Assembly (NCBI GenBank): GCA_030062745.1
Contig: CP099840.1
Span: forward strand, 372,001 to 436,000
Direction: 5' to 3'
DNA from: Capitulum mitella
Taxonomy: Eukaryota > Arthropoda > Thecostraca > Pollicipedomorpha > Pollicipedidae
Length of the DNA: 64,000 nt
The translations under genes were made by a program, and so were the position numbers. The notes under the pieces were generated by a model that was given only the letters and a program-made list of their open reading frames with translations, searched no databases and was not told the origin of the DNA. This document shows, piece by piece, positions 35,477 to 46,760 of this stretch; the stretch's first letter is position 1; each line of letters starts with the position of its first letter.

Positions 35477-37439
35477 TCTGGTCTTTAAAGACGTATTGTA
35501 CACGTCAACATGATATTTGGTTCTGGGCAACACGGTTTGGATGCATACTGCTATTGTTGTGCATCTATCCGTTACTTGTACAGCAAGGAATCGACAAGAA
35601 ACAGGTTTGCCCATCCCCCAGACACACATGCACATACACATCTAAGCGTTTTGGAAACAGCTGTCAATTTCATTCCGACGAAATCAGTGCCAAGAGAGCA
35701 AAGCAAACTTTTTTGAATGTGAAATTAATGAATGAATGCGAATGTGGATGAATGAATGAATGAAATTGAATGAATTTGAGTGAAAATAAAGATCTGAGTG
35801 AAAATTGTATGTGGAAATAGAATGAAAAAACTAAAAAATTTGTCGGTATTTTACTTGCATCCACGTCTTATAGCTTGCAGTATCTTATCGGTGACTTGTA
35901 TGTTAATGATACAAATCTGTAACAGCCATTGAATGGATGGATTTTGGATGCAATACATACAAACATAAATACAAGCATCCTTGGGGCGTTCCTCCATATA
36001 ACATAGCTCACATTTCTGGTCTTTGTCATCTCCCTCTTATCTTGCAACGCTTCTGTTGATATCCTTCCCCACTATGCACGATCAGTCTAAAAGCATTCTG
36101 CCTTCGTTCACAAGTCTTTATCCTCACAACTCAAAAGGCAATCGATAACAGTTGTAGTCACAGCAAAATCACGGTTTGCAGCCCGAAATGGTACAACACT
36201 ATTACGACGACAACGAAGATGGCAACGATCTGGCTCTTTTGTTGTGGCCTGAGGAGACATCGGAAAACTGAAAAGATGGAACAAGATATCACTAGATTTA
36301 CTACGAAACATTCTTTACGCCCGTTTTTGTTTGACCGCTCTGTCTCGATTGGGCTGGAGGTTGGCAACGTTCTTCGTCCGGTGCGTAGGTGAAAATCCTT
36401 GCTTGGTTGGTATCCTTACATCCTTGGTTAATGTGACGTCCGTGCCTTTACACAGCTCGTCACAGCTACCATAGCATCAGTGTTTGTTTCTATCAAACAG
36501 AATAAATTGCTCCGCTGTCCATGCTTTTAATTATCAAAATTGCATGTCTCAGCGACAAAAACGTCATACTTTCCTCAGAATGTATTCATAAAAAACATCA
36601 GCAATGAGTGCAGACCAAAACCCGTACTGTACAGGGGGAGGAGGGGAGGGGTCGATCTTATGGTAAGCAGGAGAAATCTCCAAACGCCCAATTTGAGACC
36701 TCCAAAGCCCAATTTCCAGGCAGGCAAATGAGGGAGGGAGAGAGACAGAAAGAAGGGGAAAAAGAGACATGCGTAGAGGGGTGACTGAGAGAACTGATGA
36801 AACCTAATGATCTCGCATGCCATTACACACAAACGAAACATTTGTGTCCAAACATCACTTAACATTATCACTCAACTCAGCTCTGATTTTGAGTTACATT
36901 ACACGAGTAGTGTCGCGTATAGAGGCGACGTTGAAGGGTAGCACCACTAAGTCATAAGCCTTTCAGCTGGCCTGTATGAAAAGACTAGCCATACGAAATG
37001 GAAAACCAATGGCAACGATATCCATCTACTTCCATCCCGTTTACAATCATCTCCAGGGTCTACCTTGTGTTCTCAATGACTGGCAATGTACGGAAGTCAG
37101 TCACAACAACCACTGTCGATATTACCGCGATAGTAAGTCAACTTCAACATCGAACTGAGATTTCTCTCCACAGAAGCCGGTGACGCGAGCGGTTTTTCAG
37201 CCTCGCATTAAGCTGTAATGGCTGCTCTAGCCAACAGCTGAAGCGCCATCATCCAGTCCTCGAGCCTATTCACCCGGAATGGTCCATTACCTCGTGTATG
37301 GTAATAGAAACGGCGGCCGGATTTGGATCTTGGAAATTTATGAAGATGCCCCGTCCTTTCTCGAACTCCTTGAAGTTTTCTGTGGGGCCATAATCGCGGC
37401 TCAGGGCGAGTAATTGGCAGAATTAGCAGTTCACATGAG
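35475..37439. other. non-coding stretch with a (TGAA)n-type run
   Basis: A gaatgaatgaatg-type tetranucleotide repeat lies at about 35724-35795. Two minus-strand frames near 36108-36367 and one at 36575-36871 have no domain. No gene is recognised. Confidence 0.5.
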
Positions 37440-38060
37440 AGTCGGTCGAGCGAGCAGCGTCACCGTCCGCCTCTCCAGCGGCCATTGACCAGGTCAACGC
37501 CGCCGCTGCGTGGCCGCTGTTCCACGCGGTGTAACCACTGTTTCACGCAGTGCGGCCACCGTTGGGCGCTGCATGGTCGCTGTTTCACGTTGTGTAGTCG
37601 TTGTTTCACGCAGAGCGGCCGTCGTTTCGTTCAGCGAGGCCGCCGTTTCACTCTGTGTGGCCGAGGCGTTTGACGCTGTTCGGCCACTGTTTGGTGCTGT
37701 GCGAGCGCCGCTTCGCACTGTGCGGCCACTGTTCGGCACTGTGCGGCCGCCGTTTCACCAGACCGTCTGCGGGCGGCCGATTGTCGGCCCTAATGGCTCC
37801 GATGGCGCGCCTTTGTCACGGCCCCAGGTAAATAGCGCACGAGCCGGCGCCGCTGGCGGCCGTTACGCTTTCGATTTGGACGTCTGAGCGGAGTCGGCCG
37901 CGGCCGTAAGGCGGCTCAGGGCGCCCGGGGGAGCGGCGGGCCGTCCTACTAACGACCCGGCCGGCCGTCTCGGTAAACAGCGGCCCCGCGTGCCGCGCCG
38001 CCCGACACGCTGCCGGTTGGGGGGGAGGGAAACAGGATCAGGGCGCTGACGGTGGGTTCG
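37440..38060. repeat. GC-rich island 10 containing a degenerate 21-bp repeat
   Basis: From about 37497 to 37760 the word cggccactgtttcacgc and variants recurs about every 21 bases. Because 21 is a multiple of 3, frames stay open on both strands with 7-residue periodicity (plus 37510-37887, 125 codons; minus 37494-37739, 81 codons, with ALRETTTTQRE-like units). No start context, splice sites or domain make it a convincing gene. From 37760 to 38060 the DNA is plain CpG-rich, with ggtaaacagcgg at about 37973. Confidence 0.65.
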
Positions 38061-38659
38061 TTGGGAGTTAAGATGGATATTCCAGCCGCGGTTTAGATGT
38101 GAAATGTGCGGGCCACACTGCCTGGTGTCTCAGATATGCAGCTAGTGCACGTATGTGGCAGTCCATACGACAGGCAGACGGGTAGGGCGGTAGCCCTTAA
38201 AATTTCGGACGATTTTCACATGAGCCGTGCTGTGTAACATAGGGAGAAAATGATCAAAAACGGCTCTGGCCCTGCCTATTTTGCGAACTCTCCTGCACTG
38301 AGCCTAGTACAAGTCGGAATGCCCACAGGCGCTTCATGTTGCGACGTCTTACTTATTTTCCGGTTGTTAGTTCTTTTTGTGTTCTGCTGTTTAACCAAAT
38401 AAAACGTTCCTCTAAGGATGAAGACTGCCGATGCGCTACACACAAACTTTTTTTTTAAATAAATGTCGCTTAATAAGTATAATGGGGAAAGGTAGGTAGA
38501 TACCTGTCGTTGGCACTATGGCCATAAATCATACATACGTAAGGAAACAGCTTTGTTGATAATTTTGGCAAGCTGCGCATGACAGCACATTGCATTCAGT
38601 TATGTTTGCGCTTTCCAAATTTAATGACTAGCTCGAAGCGTTAACAGCTTGAAGGGTCC
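38061..38659. other. non-coding stretch, no gene seen
   Basis: Nothing recognisable. The base composition drops sharply from the preceding GC island. Confidence 0.5.
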
Positions 38660-39686
38660 GCAACCAAAACAGATCACGTCAGACTACTTTGCATTACTCT
38701 TCCTGACAAAAAGTTAACATTACTCGCTGTGATTCTTAACTGCTGAGTCAAGTGAAAGCACAAACGGACTCGGAAAAACTGACATCGTTCGTTATTCTAT
38801 CAAATGCCAAAAGTAAAAAACGCTAAGCAACTAGGTCAATCGATTTTTAATTACAAAATTTTTTAGCTTACTCGGGAATATAAAGGGAACCTTCTTAGAT
38901 CATTTTGCATTATCTGCGTTCCATCCAATCAAGGTCAGGCCAGGTTTTTCATTACTCTTCCTGACAAAAAGCAAACATAAGCTCATTCTTCACTTTAAAA
39001 AGATTTTTATATTTTTTTTTAATTATTAAATCCTTTTTTTTTTTTTTTTTAGCGGGTCAAGGTCAAGTCAGGCCAGGACAAACAGTCATTCTTTCTTTTC
39101 TGGCGAGGAGCAATAATTTCTCTCTGCTGCTATTGAATGATCTTCCCGTTCTGACATCTAACTATGACGTGATCTGACATGACATGATCTCACGTTGCCT
39201 TTCTTGAGCTTTGTTAAGAAGCGCTTATACATTTACTTGTCTGACTTGAACGATGGGGAAAGTTAGCGTCAACAACTTCTACCGACCGCAATGCGAATCA
39301 GTCCAATTGCCATCATGCATATGACCTAGCAAGACCTCTAATGTTGACATGTCACGATGGTATATCATTTTGGGGACCTATTCTACGCAAATCCAAATAA
39401 TTCATGGATTACACTCGCGAATATTATACAAAAACGAAGCATGTTCACGCCACCGCCTGAACAGGCAAAAACAAGCATGCAAGAGTTCCTTTATGACGTC
39501 ATATCACGATGACCTGACCTAGTATAAAAATGATTTTGATGTCAAAATATGTGAAATCGACTGTTAAAGAGGTGCTGAAAATTTGAAAAAGAATCCCATA
39601 AAAGATTCTGACTAACGGTTCAGAAGTTATTCAAGAAAAACTGAGGGGGTGCCCTATTTGGCACTCCTTAGGCGGTGTCGGGTCAA
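38660..39686 (-). mobile_element. TTAA-type element B2, inverted homologue of B1
   Basis: The reverse complement aligns with B1 from its left end. On the minus strand from 39686 it reads TTGACCCGACACCGCC, against TTAACCCGGCACCACC in B1. It then shares gaataacttc-gaaccgttag, acatattttgacatcaaaa, aacgtgag-tcatgtca, and gcagagagaaattattg. The end nearest 38660 is not clearly defined, so B2 is probably truncated. TCAAGGTCA half-sites occur at 38929-38937 and 39057-39065. A poly-T run at about 39029-39050 lies inside. No transposase is encoded. Confidence 0.7.
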
Positions 39687-40640
39687 CGACCAATGAGCGT
39701 CGACCGACCTACGTGCGCGCAGACAATAGCAAATCGGTGGCGAGCGGACCTACTTTTTAATCGCGACACTGTCACATGCCGCACAAACAGAAAGACAGAA
39801 AAAGCACGGAGAAAGAGAATGAGGAACATTTGCCGAATTGCCAACACGTGTTCAATTAGCAAATGCACCTCCTCGGATTTTTATTAGTATGTTGCATTAT
39901 TGCATTATGCATATATACAAAGGAAGAAGGGGGATACCGAAGAAGGAACAGACAGAAAATCAGTGAAGAGGGGAGCAGACGAGAGAACTTTTTAAAATTT
40001 AAAATTTGTCCATCGTTATATTCGTCAACATTATCGGGGCATAAACTATGAAAATAAATATTCTCTATCAATATAATTATTGCATATGTCGTTATAATAT
40101 AACTAAATTAATTAAATGATGTATGTTAAAATTATTGTAATTATATAAAAAATAATAAAATTATTATAATTAAATTATATAAATTAAAATAAGACTATGT
40201 CTTAGTCTTAGTCTTATTTTCCATACCGTGTTTCGTGGTTTCTCAAAACAGTTATCAAGTGGCATGCTGATATGCAACGTAAAGATATAATAGTTTTCTC
40301 TCGATTCTGATAACCAACAAATGCCTTTTTCCATTCATGTTCTCGTTGGCGCTGTCCCTGCTTATGGGAATACCATACGTCGGCTCAAGTTGATGTTTTC
40401 AGGTAGGGCTGAGCACAAACCATTTAGAGTGGCCATCAAGCGGTTAGTAGTTGGAACAGGTAAGCTTTTACATCCCCTTAAAACTCGTCCGCTTCCTTTA
40501 CTGCTAAAAGGGCTGCCTATAAAGTGGCAGCAGCCGACGTGTTAACCGCCATATTCTTCAGTCTTTCTTTGACACGAAAAAAACGTATGGCCATGCATCT
40601 TATATAATCATGTCCCGTTCTTGTCACCCGGTTAAAATAT

Positions 40641-40690
<50 letters not shown>

Positions 40691-40701
40691 GTATATATAT
40701 G

Positions 40702-40745
<44 letters not shown>

Positions 40746-41089
40746 GATGTATGTATATATATCTAAAGCCAGGTGACAAGTACCAGGCATGATCTTACAA
40801 GAAAGGAAAAATCACAGCTACCCTTCGTGGCCATATTCAACGAAAATTATATATATATATGTATATACTTTAGCGCGGGGAACGTAAAAACTCATCAGAA
40901 CTACCCAAGCGGTCCTACATTCCTCCCATGAGCGTTTGATTGCTTCTCGCATTCGTGAGAGTCCAAGCCACATTTGCACCAGTGGGGTTCCATAAACTCG
41001 TATCCAACGTTCGATCCGCTGATCGGAATGCGATAAATTTGGCATGCAGAATAAATGCCTTCTGAACCGTGGCTCCTGGGGATGATATG
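39687..41089. other. AT-rich non-coding stretch with microsatellite
   Basis: Contains an AT-rich block at 40070-40220 that ends in a hairpin (aaaataagacta 40186-40197 paired with tagtcttatttt 40209-40220). It also contains a (TA)n/(TATG)n microsatellite at about 40637-40763 and a shorter one at 40848-40868. Frames across them are low-complexity. No gene is seen. Confidence 0.6.
40637..40763. repeat. (TA)n microsatellite with TATG interruptions
   Basis: About 125 bases of alternating TA with gtatatatatg-type interruptions in the centre. Confidence 0.95.
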
Positions 41090-41660
41090 AATTCTAGACA
41101 GTCTACGTCGCCGCAATGCACGCGCAGCGGCGCCGTTCGATCGGGCACTCCGTGGCGCCTCAATGTCGATACCGACGTCCTTTCCTCGTGCTCGTGGTAC
41201 GTATCAAGGTGGCCGTTCTTCACCAGGGCGCAGCGCGCCATGCGCGATGACGTGGATGAAGACATTTTCAGGATAGCGCCGTCGGTTTATTGTGTCAGTT
41301 CGGCCGTCCGGGCGTCGTATTCCCGAGGCCGCCGCCGGCTTTTATAACATAAAAATTCTGCCGCCCGGCCTCCGTCCTCCATTTCGCGGCGCCGTCGTCG
41401 TGCCGGCTCTAATTTATAGCCGTCGTTACACCATCCTTCCCTAATAACTGGGGGGAAGTGCCCCGGAGGATTCAATATAGGATGATTGACTATGGATTGC
41501 GGTGCTCTAAACAGGGACAGGCCCGTGTACAAGCGGCCGCTTCGATCGTTTGGCGGCTAAATGAAACGAGATAGATGGCCCGCCACCGACGCGCGCGGTC
41601 ACCGACAACGTTCACGGCAGAGCGCTGTCAGCGGTGGTCCGGTGCGACGGTCCCCCGCCA
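41090..41660. other. GC-rich island 11
   Basis: CpG-rich block with overlapping frames on both strands and no domain. It contains ctctaatttatagcc (41408), comparable to the TAAT words in other islands. Confidence 0.45.
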
Positions 41661-42049
41661 GGTCTGACCCAGTACTGAACCCTTCCCACGCGCACTTTTG
41701 GCATCGGTACATGAACTTTGAGAACCCTTAGGTGAGATGACGAACTTTATTTCAGCCCAAATCATCCTTGTCTTCCAACTCAACTTTCGAGTTAACTTGA
41801 TTTCCTCGTGTGGTGACTCAACATTCTGGATTTCTTTTTCTGAAAAATGCGAATGAAGTGTGACAGTTGAGTGATTCACCCTAATGAAACTCGAAGCGTC
41901 GCTGTTTTTGTCACACTTCTGCACAAGGCTACTGGGTGTTTGCTTGAATAAAACGTTTCTTGTCCCTGATTTAGTGCTTTGCTCAATATTCTGTAAATAA
42001 ACCAGCATATCGCACCATTAACACTATTCACGTAACCATAGCACTTGGA
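41661..42049. other. non-coding stretch, no gene seen
   Basis: A 126-codon minus-strand frame (41628-42008) is Ser/Lys-rich with no recognisable domain. It crosses from the GC island into normal DNA. I do not call it. Confidence 0.4.
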
Positions 42050-42748
42050 CTATGGGCTTTTCCTGACATTGTATAACTCAGCTGTTTATCAGCCGATGTT
42101 GATGCAAATGGCATGAATGGACAACTGACCGATGAGACTTTCCCATCGGCCCATGTTTTTGGAATTTTGAGAAAATCCGTAGGGGCTGACTGGGCATGGG
42201 AAAATGGAGGAATATTAAATAAAAGAATTAACTTAAAAGTTAAAAATATTTCTTCTTAGTTGTACTAATCATGTTACATTTAAGAAGCACAAACCACATT
42301 ACAATGTTTGTAGAATCTTGGCGTAGGTGGTTCCAGGGCCATGAAACGGGGAAATTTTTGTGGTCGCATGTTTATCAAGTTAGCTTACGACCTTCGACCA
42401 TAAATGACGTCCAGTGACCTGAGAGTAACGCTGAGTGTCCCTGCGTTCATTTCACAGTATTTGGAAACGTTTCCAATGATTGGAATTGACTACATTCATC
42501 TGTTTTTGGTCGTCATGATACAATGTACGCGCGTGGGAATTTTAAGACTTAACTCCGTGACCCGACCTAATATAGATTTGAAATTTGAAACAAAAGTAGA
42601 GAGAACTGCGCTGAATCACACGTGTTCTAGATTTGACGGATTTTGCACTTTGCCTGGCCTTGTAAAGTTACCTCAGATCATCAGCAATGTTTTGGCATGT
42701 TCACCCAGTTATTCATCTTTGCACCCATGTAAATTCTTAGCTTCTATC

Positions 42749-43966
42749 TTAACCCTATTCCCGGAGGGCTAGACGGTATGGCCGATTCCCGGCAGGGGGG
42801 GCGGATTCGGCCCCCCCCCTGAGATCTCGAGAACTACTTATCCGATTTCATCGCAACAAACGGCAATCGATTTTCCGTCACGTGAACTACATTTTGATAA
42901 AAAGAAATTTTCAAAATTTTGAAATTTGTGGATACAGGGGGGCAAAAATGTCAAAATGGGGGGTACTTTTTGACTTCTTATAACTCCGTTGTTTATCAAC
43001 CGATTTCGATGAAACTGGCATCAATCGAGAGATTATGGATAGGGCTTTTACCATGGGTATGCAAATTTGAAATTTTGAGAAAATTCATGGGCGTTCACAG
43101 GGTTTCAAAAATAGGGGGATTAGTTTTCTAATAACGAAATGAACAAAAGAGGCCAAAACACTTTTTTAGCTTCTGCTAGTCATGTTATGCTAAAGAAGTA
43201 CAAATCGCATTACAATGTTTGTATAATGTTAGCATAGGCGGTGCCAGGGACATAAAAAAGGGGGAACTGTCATGGTCACACGTTTCTCAGATCAACTTGT
43301 GACCTTTGACCTTAAATGACCTCCAGTGACCTTGGGGTCACCTGGAATGATGTCGTGTGCATTCAGTATTATCTGTAAACGTTTTTAATCGATTAAATTC
43401 ACTCTATTCCAAAAAATTTATTTTTTGGCTTTTGCGATATAGGGTACGTGCACTGACATTTTAGGTCATAGCTCCCTGACCTGACCTGATATCAAGCTGA
43501 AACTTGGTACACAAGTAGAGGGCATCTTTCTACGTCATATATATTCCGGGTTAGGCATTTGAAAAAACGGCGCCGAAATTATTGCGAAAAAACAAATTTC
43601 GACTTTTGACCTTGACCTGACCTTGTAAAGTGACCTCAGATAAACAAAATTACATATGCACATTGCCCAACTATTTAGCTATATATTCATATAAAGTTTG
43701 AAGTTCTATCTTAAAAACTCTGTTTTTGGCAGACATTTTCCTTTTACCCTCAACATGGCCAAAAATGACCTGAGGTGCCTCCCAAAAACGTTGCCTGGCT
43801 CCGCCCCTGAGCAAAATAGAATTTCGAAATTTTGTCACGGCGCGTAGAAGGAATAGCTAGGAAAAGTCACCAAGTTTCGTGAAGCTGCGTCAAAAAGCCT
43901 GGAATTGGCAAGCAAAAAACCCGAGGGGGGCGGATTCCGCCCCCCCCCTGCCGGGAATAGGGTTAA
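42749..43966 (+). mobile_element. family-A element A2 with perfect 16-bp ends including TTAA
   Basis: The left end TTAACCCTATTCCCGG (42749-42764) is the exact reverse complement of the right end CCGGGAATAGGGTTAA (43951-43966). The outer TTAA is probably the duplicated target. Subterminal GC-rich hairpins occur at both ends. At the right, ggggggcgg / att / ccgcccccc forms a 9-bp stem (about 43925-43945). The interior is near-identical to A1. TTAA target plus CCCT-type ends fit piggyBac-like non-autonomous elements. No transposase frame is present. High similarity to A1 and intact ends mark it as younger than its host copy A3. Confidence 0.85.
43300..43312 (-). promoter_or_regulatory. DR1-type nuclear receptor site within A2
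   Basis: Same AGGTCAAAGGTCA (minus strand) as in A1 at 5559-5571. A TCAAGGTCA-containing motif is also conserved at 43607-43618. Conservation between copies reflects common descent of the element. Regulatory activity is inference. Confidence 0.4.
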
Positions 43967-44492
43967 AGCCCATTTTTGACAGCCATTGTCTTTTTCCTTC
44001 AACAGTACCGAAAATGACCGGAGGTGCCCTCAAAAACTTGGCCTGGCTCCACCCTTGACCAAAGTAACATGATGGAAATCTGGTCTTAAGACGTAGGAGG
44101 AATGCGTAGAAAAATTCACAAGGTTTCATAAAGCTGCTTTAACGCGCGCAGTGGAAGAGGGTTTCGCACTGACACGCACTGGAAGGGGGTCTAAAAGCGC
44201 GCCCCCTCCGATCTCGGTAACGAAAAGAGATGAAGACATGAAATTTTATGGACATGGTGGGGCTATAACGATTTACATGGTGTGCAATTTTCATGCCCCT
44301 AGGTCGATATCTTTAAGGTCAACTGGGGTGGAAAAGGTCAACATTGGACACTTTCTCGGCCTGTACAGGCCATTCCATACAAGTTTTCGAACGAAACGGG
44401 AAAAGGGTGTTAGTTTGGCCGCTAAAACGTGGAAGATGACAACTTCTATTCATTTGGCGTCTTGACTCAGGTTTGTGGGTCGAGGTCATGTC

Positions 44493-44505
44493 AGGTCATT
44501 GACCT
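44493..44505. promoter_or_regulatory. perfect IR-1 nuclear receptor palindrome
   Basis: AGGTCATTGACCT is AGGTCA-T-TGACCT, the idealised inverted repeat with one-base spacing recognised by EcR/USP-type heterodimers in arthropods. It lies in the mobile element A4. Whether it is bound or near a responsive gene is unknown. Confidence 0.45.
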
Positions 44506-44829
44506 ATGGTGTCATTTTTTCATCTTTTGCAGATCAGATTTCGAACACCACTGGACAGTTTGAGAGTAAATGAGGGCGCCACATGTAGCTTTTGGCGCAT
44601 TTTCAGTGAAGGTAGCCAACATCGGTACATTTGGTCACTTCCAACGTTTATATTTATGTATGTATGTATATGTATATATGTATATACATGTGAGTATCAA
44701 TGTGCCAAACGTGTTTTAGTAGGGTTTTTGAATGCATATTTCATACAAATCGACATATTGCAAAGCAAATCCGGGCCAGGTGACAAAAAGGTAGCCCTTA
44801 GCCTTTGATGACCTTGACCTGAAATGAGT

Positions 44830-44831
<2 letters not shown>

Positions 44832-44894
<63 letters not shown>
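44832..44894. repeat. (TA)n microsatellite
   Basis: About 62 bases of uninterrupted TA repeat within element A4. Confidence 0.97.
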
Positions 44895-44896
<2 letters not shown>

Positions 44897-45540
44897 GTAT
44901 CCATATGCGCACATGTGTTTTTATTAGGGTCTTTGAATACATATTTCATACACATTGACATGTCGCAAAACAGATCTGGGCCAAGTCACAAGATATTTGA
45001 CCTTGATCTTTAATGACCTTGAACTTGACTGTCCTTGGTATATGTAAGCGTATCAGTGACATGTTGCAAAGCAAGTCTGGATCAGTTCACAAGCTGTTTG
45101 ACCTTGACCTTTGATGACCTTAACCCTTATTGACCCTTGCTGTAGTCTTGGTACATCCATCACTTATGCCCGAATGACATCGCCTGATTATGTTCAAAAG
45201 GTAGCCTTAAGTAGAACGCTAGTTCTTTCACAAAGTTGCCATTTGTCAGCGACATCCGTCGTTTTCTTTATGCATGCCTGACTTCAAATGCTTTAAACTC
45301 CAAAAATGTCCGGCCGATTTCCGGTTTTACCGCGTCATTTGACGAAATATTCAATTGTCATGAATGTCACAAAGTAGCAGCAACCAGCTCCGATCCGCTC
45401 TCGAGATATTCAAGGAAAACAGGTGGGGGGAGCACAAAAAGAACCCCTTCCAGTGCTCATGTTGAAAAACCTGGAAATGGTAAGCAAAAAATCGAAGAGG
45501 GAGGCTTCTGAAGCATCCCCCATGCGAGAATAGGGCTACC

Positions 45541-46399
45541 AAACAGCCAAAAATGTTGTAAATACATTTTTTGGCTTTCTCGCAGGTTCAGGTAACTTAC
45601 ATGTAGAGCTGAGATCGTGCCATCCTGTTTAAAAAAACAAGGTAATATGTTTCTGTTGCATAGGTACATAATTGGTCTAATTATTTTTTCCATTTCCCAC
45701 TTTTGCATTGCATGGATGCAGTTCTACTTTTCGTGCTCTTTATGGGATTACGTCGCCTTTTATGCAAGGACTACGTCGATGTGGCAAGCTCCAAAGCTGC
45801 ATTTTCAACGTCGAAGCTCTGATCGATATAAAGTATGAACGAAAGTAAAAATGGAGCTATGAAACAAAATGAGACACTAGGTGACCCGTGTGAATGCCTG
45901 GCCGGCTCCAGTGGGCCTTAAAACGATTCTGATGGCGAAGGCGTTAAACGTCAGTGGCACCTCAGTTGGACATAGCGGAGCTGGATGCCATGGCTAAAAG
46001 TACTTTCTAAAATGCACGCTACGAGGACCGAATGTACCGTATGCAGTGCCCTGTTACCTTGTGCTTTAGTTAGTGGCCATGTAACATATTCAGGTCAGCG
46101 AGCCTAAAGGACAATTACAAGTCCTTATCTTCATACGTCGCCATAGGGGGTATTGCTAACTCTTTACGATCTAGAGGAAGCAACCTGTCCGGTCGCCCGC
46201 TGCCCCTCGTTGGCGCCACGACTGATTTTTGACATTACTAGGGATATGCTATTGATGTCAACCTGCTTAATGGAGAGTACCGATGAGATCCGTGGGCAAT
46301 AAGCAAGACGGAAAAAAAGAGCAAAATGGAAAATTAATGACCGGTATCAGAAAAGTTCCTGCTTCCGTAATCGTGCCTTCCGAATGACACAGACATTGC
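45541..46399. other. non-coding stretch, no gene seen
   Basis: Short plus-strand frame 45617-45838 without a domain. Nothing else is noted. Confidence 0.5.
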
Positions 46400-46760
46400 C
46401 GCGATTTTCGAAGCAGCAGGCGGTTTGCGGGGCAGAAACGTCTCGCGCCGGTCTTGCCTTGGCCGCCGCAGCCGCGTGTTTGCGCTCGGCCTCCGCGACA
46501 CAGCCGGAAAGTGGTGGCCGTCAGGTCTAATTCGCCCGCGGCAAACATCACCCGCCAATCGGGGTGGCGGCTCAATGGGAATGGGGCACTTGGCTGCATT
46601 TGTGTCAGTCAGCGGGCCGATAAAGGCAAGCAGTAGCGACCAGCTGTTTGGACGGCTGATCGCCCTCTGTAGTCCGGGTAATTGGCCAATGGGAAACAGC
46701 CACGCGCGGAAGTCTTCGATCACCGCCGCTGCATGAGCGGTTTTCGCGGGCCCTGTGGAC
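46400..46760. other. GC-rich island 12
   Basis: Open on both strands (minus 46267-46599 and 46334-46723; plus 46425-46736), no domain. Embedded AT words are ggtctaattcgcc (46524) and ggtaattggccaatgg (46677). The last contains an inverted CCAAT box pair (attggccaat). Confidence 0.45.

Larger units (their letters stand above)
44139..45465 (+). mobile_element. third TTAA-bounded element (A4) nested in A3
   Basis: About 1.3 kb lying between TTAA (44139-44142) and TTGA (45462-45465, a one-base variant of TTAA). The ends are imperfect inverted repeats. The left begins cgcgcgcagtggaagaggg, and the right read inward on the minus strand begins catgagcactggaagggg. The interior holds an IR-1 site at 44493-44505, three tandem units rich in TGACCTTGACCT (about 44732-44820, 44940-45030 and 45056-45120), and a TA microsatellite. 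No transposase frame is present. Confidence 0.65.
42050..45540 (+). mobile_element. old family-A copy (A3) split by two nested insertions
   Basis: A diverged copy of family A is present in three pieces: about 42050-42752, 43963-44142 and 45462-45540. They align consecutively with about 5225-5965, 5963-6150 and 6153-6226 of copy A1. Where A1 reads tatcTTAAaaac, A3 reads tatcTTAA and then the left end of A2 (42749). A3 resumes after the TTAA at 43963-43966. Where A1 reads gcgTTAAaaagcc, A3 reads gctTTAA (44139-44142) followed by foreign DNA and resumes at TTGAAAAACC (45462). The insertion points therefore coincide with TTAA, duplicated at both ends. This is direct sequence evidence for TTAA-targeted transposition. 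Confidence 0.8.

Noticed and set aside
41628..42008. 126-codon Ser/Lys-rich minus frame
   Set aside because: Crosses a GC island boundary, has no domain and no splice evidence.
44697..45013. Tyr/Ile repeat frames on both strands
   Set aside because: Translations of the TA microsatellite.
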